From the NCBI RefSeq assembly GCF_963966145.1, contig NC_091056.1, positions 1,178,001-1,242,000 of the forward strand: a DNA stretch of 64,000 nt. The letters are read 5' to 3'. The translations under genes and the position numbers were made by a program. Under the pieces are notes generated by a model, which had not been told where the DNA came from, searched no databases, and saw only the letters and a list, made by a program, of their open reading frames with translations. This DNA is from Tenebrio molitor (taxonomy: Eukaryota > Arthropoda > Insecta > Coleoptera > Tenebrionidae). This document shows, piece by piece, positions 46,069-56,969 of this stretch (position 1 is its first letter; every line of letters starts with the position of its first letter).

Positions 46069-46425
46069 GTAGTTTTGCGCAGCTTATAAGTCTACCAATC
46101 GTGCCTCAAAAAATTCAAACGTGTCTTTTCACGGCTAAGAAAAAGTGTATAAGATTAATAACGGTAAATATACGCAAAATAATTTTTTTTTTGTGTTATA
46201 ACTAAGAATAAAAATAATCACAAATTATGACGGCATTTTTCCAACAGATTCGAATTTAAGGAAAAAATGGATAATAGCTACTCGCAGGGAGAATATTATT
46301 ACATCAAAAAGTTGTATCTACACTATGTAGCGACCATTTTAAAGAAAATGAGAATAAAATAAAAGGAAATTCAAAGTTACAAAAATATGCTGTAGTATCA
46401 ATTTTCAATTTTCCACCACACCTAT
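46069..46425 (+). pseudogene. THAP domain, P-element-like or THAP-gene remnant
   Basis: Across a probable intron (46140-46247, acceptor ttttccaacag), the plus strand reads FCAAYKSTNRASKNSNVSFH, then DSNLRKKWIIATRREN and CSDHFKENENK, KYAVVSIFNFPPH. This is the C2CH THAP DNA-binding domain in order, with the second Cys (normally Y-x-C-T-N-R) changed to Ser. No start Met is in frame, and two stops or frame changes occur. Such domains start P-element transposases and many animal THAP genes. A C-terminal P-like stretch lies at 54430-54705 beyond a large pogo insertion. Confidence 0.55.
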
Positions 46426-46514
46426 TACAAAAAATCAGTCATAGGGAAAATAGAAAATAGAATCAAAAATAGGTAAGTTGAATCAATATTCAATTTACCT
46501 ATTTTCAATTGGTT

Positions 46515-46636
46515 ACTTGAAATTTTCATTTAGAGAACATCTTTTTTTGTAGGTAAGTCAGTAATGTAATCAATCACTAAGCACATTATTGACTTACCTA
46601 CAAAGAAAAAATGCTCTCTAAATGAAAATTTCAAGT
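46515..46636. repeat. Near-perfect hairpin, arms of about 52 bp
   Basis: The left arm 46515-46566 (acttgaaattttcatttag to gtaagtcagtaatg) and right arm 46584-46636 are inverted copies with only a few differences, around a 17-bp loop. On the plus strand the left arm contains tttttttgtaggtaagt, which combines a consensus splice acceptor and donor back to back. It lies inside the P/THAP-like remnant. Confidence 0.75.
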
Positions 46637-47922
46637 ATGATGAGACTATTTATAAAAAATATAGAAATATTCTTTTAAAAAAATTGGTATAATTAAAAAA
46701 ACAATATTGAGGAAATTGAAGTGCCTTTGCCATCCACTTCACAAAATTTTCTTGAAGCACCACCGTAGATGTGGGTGACTTGGGACGATTTTGACTTTCA
46801 ACTTATGATTTTTTAAAAAAACCGTGAAACTTTTTCAACTTTAAAAAATTGCAGATCATGCCAAATGATCAGGAATATCGGTTGGCATAATCAAAATGCG
46901 TTAAAGTCGCTTTGTTAAATAAAGAAAATAAAATACCCTTGTCCCAAGTCACCCACCACTTTGGGTGGCTTGGGATTCGTGTTAATTTGGGTGTGTTTTT
47001 CAAGTCATAGAAGAGAGAGGTGACTTGGGACATATTTTATGTTTTTTAAAGATAATTCATGATGAGGTGTTATGATTTGGGTAGGTATTTTACCGGAAAA
47101 ACTCTAAGAAGGTTCAAATAATATCAAATTGTATTTGAACAATAAAGAATAAACATAATAGCAAATTCTTTGGTGTAGGTCAACCGTGGCCAACCTTTTT
47201 GTTCTCGAGTACCACTTTATTTGACTAAAAATATGTGAGGTGCCCCTTTTTCATTTCTTTTTCATTCTTCTGAAAGATAATGCATATGTACCCCTGCCCT
47301 ACTAAGTCATCTGAATCAAATAACTGGAAAAAAGGTTTTACTTCGCGTAGGTATTACGATAAGATTATGACTGCGTGCCAATAGTGCCACGCGTGCCGCG
47401 GGTTGGTCACTGTTGGTGTAGGTAATAGCTAGCCATAGACGAACACATTTTTCGCCACATTTGCATGCGGCGAGCAAAAATGACGGATAAAACTGTGCGT
47501 TTATGCAGACTTGACGCGCCACATCCGACGACTTGCATGCCATATTTTTACAAAATAAACGCACACGTTTGCATGGCGTTAAAAATCGATTGGTATTTAT
47601 AACAATATCGGTAGTGCAGCAAAAATGACTAACAAAGATCGTCATGTTCATTAACGCGCAATTCTATGTCACTATATTTCTCCCTTTCACGTAACCATTA
47701 TTATTATTATTATTATTCTTTATTAGCCCAACAGTTGTACAAAACAACCCTTTATAGGACACAAATACAAAGAGGAAAAAAATACATAACAGCTTAATAC
47801 ATATAACAAAAGAACATGAAACTAACCAAATAATTGATAATTAATAACATTTGAAAGAAAATAAACGAAACTATAGTCTACTAACAAGGTCAATCTATAA
47901 TCTAAAAATACTACCTACAGAA

Positions 47923-50768
47923 TCAGTCTTTATAATTGAGAATACCAATAACACTATCTCTAAACAACATCGGATTTTTACGGAAAATATCTACGCCATC
48001 ACATATGCTATTGTATAAACTACACATTAGAATAATTGGACTTCTGGCTAACGCATTTGTTCTAGGAGTGGTGTACGCAAACGTGAGAGGAAATCTCGTT
48101 TCAATACGAGGAACCAAGAAATCGATTTTGTTGAAAATATCTGATAAGTCAATTTTGTTGTGTATGATTTTGTGTAACACAGTTAAGGCAGTAAGATCTC
48201 TTATGATTCCTAGCGGCAAAACATTGAATTCGGACCAGAGTAACTCGTTACGATAACCAATGGGCGGGTAATATTTATGCTCTTTAAAGAAAAGATACTT
48301 GAGGAACTTACGCTGTATGTTTTCAATCGCTGCTATGTAACATTGCTGGATTGGATACCAAATTAGAGACCCATACTCCAGTTTGGATAAAATAAGTGCA
48401 GAAAATATCGATTTTAAGCAATCACAGTCTCTAAATAACTGGCAGTTTCGTATGATAAAACCCAGGGTAAACATACACGAGGAGGTCAAATGATGAATGT
48501 GGGTGTCGAACCTCAATTCTCTATCAAAATGTACTCCAAGATCCTTAACAGTTTCACAGCGTTCCAAAGAAGTATTACCAATCGAGTAGACAAAGGGTAT
48601 TTCGGATTTTTTACGACAATAAGTCATAACTTTGCACTTTCTGGGATTCAAATTTAATTTGTTACTGGTACACCAGATGTTAAGCCTGTCCAGGTTTCTT
48701 TGTAAGTTGTCAGCATCAGAGAGAGAATTGATGGTCTGAAAAATTTTGGCATCATCAGCATACAACAAAACTTCGCAGTCAAGAACAGATGGAAGGTCGT
48801 TGATAAATAGAGTAAAAATCAGGGGACCCAGGACCGACCCTTGAGGAACACCAGAGTTTGTAGCGTAAGGATAGGAAGAAACCCCATGATAATGAACATA
48901 CTGTTGACGGCCAGAAGGATAGGACTCGAAGAATGCAATTAGTTTATTACTGAAGCCGAACATATCCAGTTTTTTGATGATAATATTATGATCGATCTGG
49001 TCGAAGGCCTTAGTGAAATCAGTATAAATTGTGTCGACCTGCTGTTGTGTATCCAAGGATTCGGAGACGTATTGCGAGAAGGTTAATAAATTTGACATTG
49101 TGGAACGGCGGTCAATAAAGCCATGTTGGCGCGGAGAAAATCTGCTACGGACACTGGAGTAAATATAACTATGCAAGACAATTTCGAATATCTTGGAAAA
49201 ATTCGACGACAAAGATATAGGTCTATAGTCAGAGATATTGGAGGGTTTTCCAGATTTAAAAACAGGGCACACCTTAGATTTCTTCCATTCTTTTGGGAAG
49301 CAACCTGACTCGAGTGAAGCATTAAAGATTATCATCAGAGGTTCAACAAGAACATATCGGCAGTCCCTAACCAAAAAGCCAGGAAGTCCATCCGGACCTG
49401 ATGTCATTTTATTCGGAATTCTATTTATGGCACTAATAATATCGGTCTCAGAGATCTTGAGTATATTGACTGTGGGAAAACAGCTCGAGGCAGCATCAAC
49501 GTTGTTATGATTGCAATAGGGATCCGATTGTACAAAAGTAGATTTGAAATATGATGCAAATGCATCCACAATATTCTGCGGATCATCTAACAATGTGTTT
49601 TCAGAGTACATTCTGCCAGGAATTCTGGTTCCCCCTTTCTTTAGATTGACGTAAGACCAAAAATCCTTCGGCTTGGATTTAATATTGTTCTGAACATTTA
49701 ACACAAACTGAGAGTGAGCTTTGGAGATATCTTTTTTGGAGGTAGTTCTTAATAGCTTAAAATTTGCAAGATGGAGTTGCGAGCCTGATTCCTTGTATTT
49801 CTTCCACGCCTTATGTTTTTCACGGAGAGTTGCTATGATATGTGCATTAAACCACGGCGGATAATTCTTCCCACTAGGCTTGCAGGTCGGAACATTCCTG
49901 TCTACGATTTCGAACAAAAAATGATAAAACTGGTCCACCATTGCATCAACGGTAGGTAAATCTTTTAACAGGCTCCAGTCAATGGCCTGTATTTCCTTAT
50001 AGAGAGTTGGGAAATCAGCTTTACGAAAATTGTATGCTCTATGGCTGTAATCAGAATTGGTGAAATCATTTTGACCACGGGATGCCAATATCACATCTAC
50101 AGACAATGCGGGGTGATAGCCATCCTCAGAAACAAGAGGATCGAAGTCGCGGATCACTTTGCAGGAAGTATTGGAGAAAAACAAATCAAGCAGTTTGCTG
50201 TTGCAGTTACGTTACCATTACACTGCTGCAAACCCAAAAAACTAACTGCCTGTTTTAACCTCTCAGCTACATTGTCCGGAGGAATCTCATCGACACGAGG
50301 TATATTAAAATCGCCAGCAATAACTAAATTGTTACAATGAATATAATTATTTTCAAAAAAGTCACACACACTGTTCAGGTCAACGATAGTCGGGGTACGA
50401 GGAAAATAAATGACAAAAATGAATATATCCTCTTGGTTGAATCTGTATTTACAGCCAATTATATCTATGTGCGGAACCACAGTACGCAGATCAGACAAAT
50501 CAACCTCTTCTACTGCCAGAGTATACGCCAATAAAACTCCACCACCCCTACTAGAATCTGTTGCAGTTAAATCACGATCACGGCGGATGACACTATATTT
50601 GTTGATATCAATAAACTCCGAGCTGGAGATGGAATCTATCAGCCAAGACTCCGTAATACAGATAAAATCATATGTAGATGAACTGGATGCATTATAAAAC
50701 GAATCAATCTTATTTTTAAGACTACGCACATTCTGGTAATATAGCTTAAGGACAGGACCACTGTTGGG
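47923..50768 (-). pseudogene. LINE ORF2 endonuclease-reverse transcriptase with one frameshift
   Basis: The frame opens right after ORF1 (LTQPNSGPVLKLYYQNVRSL) and carries the endonuclease: CITESWL, RGGGVLLAY and LVIAGDFNIPRVD. One frame change near 50185 (between VTATAN and LLDLFFSNTS) leads into a 753-residue frame. That frame has the linker KHKAWKKYKESGS and the RT motifs GPDGLPGFLVRDC, YRPISLSSNFSKIFE, DFTKAFDQIDHN, GVPQGSVLGPLIFT and LLYADDAKIF (catalytic YADD). The C-terminal region with GIIRDLTALTVLHKIIHNKI follows. All catalytic residues are present, so the only visible damage is the frameshift. Confidence 0.85.
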
Positions 50769-50773
50769 TTGAG

Positions 50774-51526
50774 TTAGTTTTTTCCGTCATTGAATTGAAC
50801 GATTTTGGGGATTCCATTAAAGTATTTAAGTTTAATATTAGCCTCACCACTGTTGACTCGAGTCTTGAATTCAAGTCTGGTATTGTAGGCCATGTTATGC
50901 TGATACTTTGTCAAGTCTTTGTTGATATAGATGCCATTTGTTGTTCTAACCTTGAAGACTACGTTGCGAGCGTGAATGATCGAGGTAAAAGTTACCTTGA
51001 GGGGGCGCTTCCTTGTATTTGAGGCTTTACCAAGTCTTACGCACTGAACAATGTCGGCATTGGATATCCCATTTGAAGAGATTAGGGTAATTACTTTATT
51101 CAAATCATCCGTCTTTCTTTCGTCAGCAGTAACACAACGAGACTCCTCCAAGTTGTTAATAATAATGTTGTACGCACGTTGCTGCCTATCCTCCATCTCA
51201 TCAAACAGCTGTTCGTTGGAGATATGAGCGCCTTGACCGATAAGACCATTCACCTCTATGTTTTCACCATTCGTTTTTGTTGCACTTTTTAGTTGATCAA
51301 TCTCATTCTTCAGACTTTGTAACTCATCTTTCAAGCTTCTAACTCTCTCAACCAAATTACAATTTTGACAGAAAAAGCTGATTCTTCTGTTTGGACTTCT
51401 TAGAACTGAAATTTCAGTTCTGGATAGTCCTAGGCATACTCCATGCTGCACTATTTTACAAATGTCACATGCGACTCGTTCATCATCCTTGTAACTAACA
51501 CTGCAAGTTGCACATACAGTCGGCAT
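50774..51526 (-). CDS. LINE ORF1 protein with PHD-like finger
   Basis: I chose the Met at 51526 (MPTVCATCSVSYKDDER), because it begins directly before the finger; an earlier Met lies five codons upstream. Residues 4-55 form a Cys/His-rich PHD-like finger (CATC, CDICKIVQHGVC, FFCQNC). A coiled coil follows (ERVRSLKDELQSLKNEIDQL). The distal half has RAYNIIINNLEESR and a region with NGIYINKDLT resembling the RRM/CTD part of LINE ORF1p, which binds RNA and acts as a nucleic-acid chaperone. The frame is intact and ends just before ORF2 begins. Confidence 0.75.
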   Translation of the reverse strand: MPTVCATCSVSYKDDERVACDICKIVQHGVCLGLSRTEISVLRSPNRRISFFCQNCNLVERVRSLKDELQSLKNEIDQLKSATKTNGENIEVNGLIGQGAHISNEQLFDEMEDRQQRAYNIIINNLEESRCVTADERKTDDLNKVITLISSNGISNADIVQCVRLGKASNTRKRPLKVTFTSIIHARNVVFKVRTTNGIYINKDLTKYQHNMAYNTRLEFKTRVNSGEANIKLKYFNGIPKIVQFNDGKN

Positions 51527-52091
51527 GTTAATAATTTGCACTTTAACTTTAATCTAATAATTTTATTTTTACCGTCGGCCAGACACCGTGCACCGTGCCA
51601 ACTGTAACATTATTTTTGCCATAAACGTCGTTTCCTTTTTTGTTTCCATTATTATTTGCAAAAATTGTATAGTACATTAGAGCAGTAGCAGTAGTAATAA
51701 TAACTAAATTTATTTTCTTGTTAATTTGAGACATTTTGAAATTATTACGCACACTTCGAATTGTGAAGTGTAAATGCCGTTGGCGTGGCGTGCGACCTCT
51801 TGAAATTTCCAAAGAGCCACGAGCCATGCAAATCCGTCGCGTAAATCGTCAGATTCTTCCATAAACAGGCCGATTTACTCGTGGTGGACTAGCACGACGG
51901 ATAATTCCGTGGAGTGGCGTGGATGTTTATGGTGTCGGTTGTAAAAATGCTCGACGTTGCTCGCCACGAGTAAATGTGCCACTTTTGCTCGCCTCATGCA
52001 AATGTGGCGAAAAATGTGTTCGGCTATGGCTAGCTAATGAAATTAGGAACGATTTAATTATGTAAGTACCATTAGACCTAAGTTAGGTAAT

Positions 52092-53882
52092 TTAAAAATA
52101 GCCCTGAATTATTGATTCATTTAACTTCAAAGCCCCTCTTCTTAGTATTGTTGGAGTTGGCAATCTGGTCACAAATTCTTCTTCTGTTATATCTCCTTCA
52201 CCTGGAATTGGTGGGAAAACATAGGCATTAGAAATTTTTAAACTGGCTTTGACGTAGGAACCGCGACATGGGTTTTCCTGGATGATCTTTCCAATAAATC
52301 GCTGGCTTCTTCCCTTAGCTGATTTTAGTTCAACAATTATAAAATCATTCAGTTGTAAATCAGAATAATTTGCCTTATCGTCAAAGTCGTTTGCTTTTTC
52401 CAGTTCTACTTCTAATATCTCGATTTTGTCAACCTCTTTAGAACATTTTCCAACCTCATACATTTCGGGATCTATCAATGCGTTTCCATTATTTTCAGTT
52501 GTCTCAGCGTCGTCCATGCCTTCAGATTCTACAGTACGACTGCTATCAGACTCGACGTATTTTTGCAAAATGTCAGGTTTCTGCTTTTTCTTTCGCAGTT
52601 ATTAATTTTTTTGGACACTTTTAGTTACTGAAACATCACTGTGCGCAACGCTCTTTCCAGGAGGCACCCTTAATTTCTCTCTTTTCGCTGTTTTGGGAGC
52701 CGTATTATTGTCTGCTTTTTTCATCTTGCCGTGGCAATTTTTTCAACACCGCGTCTCGATTCAGGGGAATTAGTCCAGTTACCTTGAATCCTGATTTGAA
52801 AGTTTCTGCCTGAATAACCTCTACATTTTCCATCGTTTGCCTCAAGAGCGTCTGAAACACATCTTTCCGCAAGGGACCTCTATTTTTCAATTTCCACACA
52901 TTTAAAAGTTTTCTCCAGGCTCCCTTAATGGGTCGGAAACAGCAAACATCTAAGGGCTGTGTAAGATGTGTGTTGTTTGGTGGGAACAGCACAAACCTTA
53001 TATAATTTGCCTGGCACTCTAGTAACACTTTTATGGAGATGTGGCTGGAGAGGTTGTCACCTAATAAAACCTTTGGTCGATTTAATTTCTTGAGATGAGG
53101 TAAAGCTAATGTCATGAACCAGTCTTCGAACAGATTTTGATCAAACCAACCCTACTTACTCCTATTGTAGCGGGCATTAGTGGTCCTCTTTCGGTCCATG
53201 TCGATGAAACATGGTCGGCTTTATATACAATATAAGGAGGCAGTGTTTCGCCACTACCACTTACACAAAACATCACAGAATTATTGATCTTTGACAAATC
53301 AAGAATTCGCTCGGCGTGCTTTGATTTCTTTCGAACAACTACTTTATTCCGTCCAGGGTCGTCCACAAATCCAGTTTCATCGTAATTAAGTAAATTTTCG
53401 GGTGGAAAATCCTTTAGATAAACAGCCAAGTTGTCGAAATACTCATCTCAATTGACACAGCCGCTCGGTTTCTTTTAATATTTTCTGACAAACGCTGGCT
53501 TAAATTCTTGTGTCTATCAAGGAAACCGTAGAACCAACTGTTACCCGACCTATTGTTGGTAAATAGATTTCTACCTTGTCGGTAAAGATATCCTTTAACT
53601 AAATCTTTTACGTCTTCCTTTTCAAGGGGAAACCCCCAAACCGGCGGTTTTCATATTTTTTTCGTTGCACTTCCTCTAGAGAGTAGATTTTGAAATCTGA
53701 TATTTATCTGAAGCCATTCTATAAGTCAGCGTATTCGTTTTCATGTCTAAAATTGCCTTTGCCAAAGTATCTTCAGTATAATCAGCATATTTGCGGCTGC
53801 CAATCCGCCTTACATATTTGTTAGGCATTGTCCCAAGCCACCCTTCAAAGAACAAAAAAAAAAACAAGATTGGTGGGGCCAT
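52092..53882 (-). pseudogene. pogo-type transposase (copy f)
   Basis: The N-terminal psq-type HTH (53676-53830) starts at the Met near 53828 (MPNKYVRRIGSRKYADYTED) and has MASDKYQISKSTL. The DDE domain follows: LLNYDETGFVDDPG (first Asp, 53112-53429), VLLGDNLSSHIS (second) and HLTQPLDVCCFRPIKGAW (third). All three Asp are thus present, but frame changes near 53115, 53440 and 53650 break it. The C-terminal part, 52092-52568, has DFIIVELKSAKGRSQRFIGK and RLPTPTILRRGALKL, a small beta-rich tail recurrent in insect pogo proteins. It is probably the closest to functional of the pogo copies here. Confidence 0.8.
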
Positions 53883-54379
53883 ATGATTTGCAAATAAAAT
53901 GAACGCAGGTTAGATTCCAATTCCAAACATAACAAGCATCCAGAAAAAAAATACTACGTATAACTATACCTAATAGATTCTACTGGGCAATAAGAAGTAG
54001 AAAGGCCATAAAAATTATGATTTTACTTGCTTGAAATAGATATTTTTTTAAACCTACTTTGGTGCTATCCGCGGACGCAAACTCAACAGGTAGTCTTTGC
54101 AGGACTATCGTACAGTACTCTAAACACTTTTTCGAAATTCTTCTTTTTACCCATAGAGGGCAGGAATTAAAAAGACAGAACACTGCTTGCTATCCCAAGT
54201 CATAGGTCTGTCCCAAGTCACCCACATCTATCCATAAAAAAGGTAAATATGTTATTTTCTGTTTATATAAAAACTGTTTTATTTTTGGAAAAAGAAAGGA
54301 ACCTTCAAGTTTTGGGGATTTCAAAAAAGAAGATTTAAAATATTCGCTTAAAGCGGAAGCAATGTGCATAACTTGGCCG

Positions 54380-54705
54380 AACATTTAAATGAATCAAAAA
54401 AGATATCGGAAGACTGCAGTACCTAACTACTGACTATTTGTAAATGTGCTGATAGAGTATTTAGGTCTGTCTCTCATAATACTGCTGTTCCAAATATTAA
54501 TAAATTGTTATTCTTAGCTGGTAGACAATTAAATTACAGTGATCTTTTTAAAACCTTAAGCAATCATATTTTGAATCATGATGATTCTTTAAATAATCCT
54601 GTCATTCAACTAATCAAGATTATTTTAGAAATGTTTCTTAATATCAAAATTCACAATATAAACAAAAAACGGAATGAATACCTAAGGCAAATGTATTCTA
54701 AATGA
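54380..54705 (+). pseudogene. Probable P-element-like transposase C-terminus
   Basis: The plus strand reads CADRVFRSVSHNTAVPNINK, then FLAGRQLNYSDLFKTLSNHI and IQLIKIILEMFLNIKIHN, ending at a stop after MYSK. P-element-type transposases end with a helical region followed by a similar L[IV]K-I...Y/F-x-x-[IV]-[RK] stretch. It pairs logically with the THAP domain at 46069, the two being separated by the pogo insertion. The assignment rests on weak similarity. Confidence 0.35.
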
Positions 54706-55105
54706 ATTTTATTTAAAAATCTGTAGAATTTAAAGCGTCAATTTTATTATTAATAAACTATTGTTCTCCTTTTAAAAAAGGTTTAAAACATAATAATACA
54801 GGTGTAAATGACACATACCAAACAAAACAGTCTAATTTGAATTTGTTAATAACATAATTACATAACATTTTTGTTTTATAATACAAACATTTGCGATAAT
54901 ATTGCGGAATCTTTTAGGGGTAGTAGTTTATTAGTCTTGTTAAACTACAGGAAAAAATACATTTTAATAACAGTTAATTGATTGTTATCATAGTTCTAAT
55001 TTTTTACTAAATAAAACTTTAACTTTTACAATAATGTTTGTTTTGTATAATTCTAATGTGCAAATTTGTTACTTATAAAAAAATCCTTTTTTTTTTGGAT
55101 TTTAA
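54706..55105. other. AT-rich spacer without gene
   Basis: No open frame or repeat pair. It ends at the TTAA (55102-55105) of the piggyBac element. Confidence 0.5.
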
Positions 55106-55940
55106 CTTCTTCCGAACCGAATTATATTGGAGCGGCAAAAACATTTTTTTTCAAATTGAGTTAAAATAGGTCCAATTATGAAAAGAATGCAAGATTTCAA
55201 CTTTTTTTTTCAATGGTTTTTGTTTTTTAATTTGTACATTAAAATGTACAAACCGTCTTGACGTGGTGACGGAGAAAAAGTCTAAAATAATTGTGAACAT
55301 TCTATAATAATTTGACGAAAAATAGAACAATGGTAATAATAAGTAATGTCAAATAAAAATATACTTTAAAAAAAACTGAAAAAATCAAATTACGCGCAAT
55401 TACCCGATCACTTGCAACATAATGTAACAAAACAGTTTCGTTTTTTTACCAAACACAAGTGAACCCTGCATTTATGACAGTAGAACTGAGTCCTGCCCTT
55501 ACAACCTGGGTTCTTGCATCTGGTTGCTTCTTTGGAATCATCTATTAGCGGCAGGTGGTCAGTTTGATCATGCTGAATTTCTTCAGCAGGACGTTTCTCA
55601 CCTCTTTCCTGTATCACCGGCGAAGCTGACGAAGATGGTCTACCCCTTTTGGTTTTCCCAAATTGATCAAACTTTCCGCTACCCTCATCAGAATGAGGGC
55701 ATTCAGAAATGAGAGTAAGTCTAATTCTTCTTTTTTGGGAATTCCGTTGGAAACACAATCTTTTCGATATTCTATCCAGCTATTCACCAATGTAAAATCT
55801 ATAAAATGCATTATCATCCTTAGTGTCCATTTCTTAGACCTTATCAAAATTCTGTAGGTACTGATAAGTTGATCTAATAGGTCTACGCCACCCATGCTGT
55901 GAATGTAAAGATTCACCACTTCAGGTCTTTGTATTTCGAT

Positions 55941-56229
55941 AATAATAATAATAGGCAGAATATAGCCTAAGGGAGTCCGTTTTAGCTTAGGGACGCGAGG
56001 CTCGCAGGTTCGATTCCGACCCAGGGCAAAAAATAAAATAAAAATAAAAGCTATATTATATCTCGTGATTCGGAAGTCACGTTAAGCCATTGGTCACGGT
56101 CTATTGAGTTAGTCATCATGCCCCTCATAGACTTGTAAACCAGTCCTAGACTGTGAAACAAATTTTTTTATGTTTATTCATGCAAATAACTTTACAGTCG
56201 TAGCACATGTCAGTAGAAACTCATTCTTA
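55941..56229 (+). mobile_element. tRNA-derived SINE
   Basis: A pol III A box tagcctaaggg (55963-55973) and B box ggttcgattcc (56007-56017) are 44 bp apart, the tRNA spacing. The head ends cccagggc at about 56027, followed by an A-rich link. The body contains tcggaagtcacgttaagcca then ttggtcacgg, resembling a sequence I recall as shared by several insect SINEs. The insert interrupts the piggyBac gene, which rejoins in frame around it. The tail is A/T-rich; exact ends are good to a few bases. Confidence 0.7.
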
Positions 56230-56555
56230 TATTGTGATTTAGATTTATCCCATCTTTTGGCTTTATCTTCAACACCTTTGCCCATAAAATTAGAAGCCAA
56301 GCACACAGGGTTGCTATCTAACCATTTGACCATCACAATATTATCTTCACTAACAACTTCGTCTGTGTATCCCCTTTGTTTCTTTTTTATGTCCTTATCA
56401 GGCAACAAGGGAGGATTGGAAAATCTGTTGATCCTTACTGTTCCCGCAGAAAAAATGTTTATTCTTTGAGTTCTTTGAATAACAGATACGAGGAGAAAAA
56501 ATAATCAAAAAATAATTTGTGGCCCTCTTTTGTAAGTCTTTCCACTAATTGTAAC

Positions 56556-56969
56556 TAGTAGTGCAAAATGTATTGGTCATTTATAGAATAACTTTAGAGT
56601 GACGTCATTTTATTGGTCTCATCAAGACCTTTAATTCGATATATGAATTATATGATTTGCTAGGGTTAAGACATTCGAAAACCCATATTAATAAATACAC
56701 AACAGAAAAATAAAAAATATCCAAACTGTGATACGAATATGAGAATTATGAATAATTTCCTGATTTTTTTCAATTGTAAATTTATTTTATAAATAGAACT
56801 AAACAGTAAAACACTATTAACAAACCTGTAAGACGAAAAGCAAAAAAATATAATGTTATATTGCTCATTGGGCGCACATTCACAAATGTACGGACATTTA
56901 TCAATATGACGTGTCCGATAAATGACCATGACCAGTCATTTATTGGACGGATATTTAAATGACCGACAA
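56556..56969. mobile_element. Unclassified 414-bp element with 13-bp target duplication
   Basis: The 13-bp sequence cactaattgtaac flanks it on both sides (56543-56555 and 56970-56982). The piggyBac frame rejoins exactly when one copy and the insert are removed. Near both ends are copies of ggtcattta or its inverse (about 56575, 56924-56944 and 56958). It has no coding frame with known domains. A 13-bp duplication does not suit pogo, mariner, hAT or piggyBac, and there is no poly-A tail typical of a SINE or LINE. Confidence 0.75.

Larger units (their letters stand above)
47697..51575 (-). mobile_element. Jockey/CR1-group LINE, nearly full length (J4)
   Basis: It has both ORFs in order, ORF1 then ORF2, and a 3' terminal (AAT)n tail (47697-47726). 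It sits inside the TIR element, which fixes its approximate limits; the 5' end lies between 51541 and about 51580. A target duplication could not be identified beyond 3 bp. ORF1 is intact and ORF2 has a single frameshift, so this is the youngest LINE copy in the window and the best reference for J1, J2 and J3. Confidence 0.85.
47428..52033. mobile_element. Unclassified TIR DNA element carrying a nearly full-length LINE
   Basis: The left end gctagccatagacgaacaca and the reverse complement of the right end, gctagccatagccgaacaca, remain similar for about 50 bp, through cgccacatttgcatg and ggcgagcaaaa. Both ends are preceded by TA, the only direct flank match I see. Most of the interior is LINE J4. 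What remains of the element itself is about 700 bp, with a minus-strand frame at 51549-51827 (MSQINKKINLVIITTATALM). That could be the N-terminus of a PIF/Harbinger-type gene, but I cannot confirm it. The superfamily is undetermined. Confidence 0.7.
46768..54228 (-). mobile_element. pogo-type element (copy f) with TCCCAAGTCACCCAC repeats, hosting a nested TIR element and LINE
   Basis: Perfect terminal repeats gatgtgggtgacttgggac occur at 46768 and, inverted, at 54228, with TA flanks (46766-46767 and 54229-54230). The motif tcccaagtcaccca recurs in both orientations near both ends (46776, 46940-46975, 47020 and 54193, 54211), plus a copy at 53828. The 7461-bp span includes a nested element at 47428-52033. 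Subtracting it leaves about 2.85 kb, a normal pogo length. The transposase gene (52092-53882) lies right of the nest, so the nest sits in the 3' flank of the gene. Confidence 0.85.

Noticed and set aside
48000..49510. Plus-strand frames over the LINE
   Set aside because: They are antisense shadows of the ORF2 reverse transcriptase on the minus strand.
55956..56030. Free-standing tRNA gene
   Set aside because: A and B boxes are good, but the acceptor ends do not pair and the unit continues into a SINE body, so it is a SINE head.
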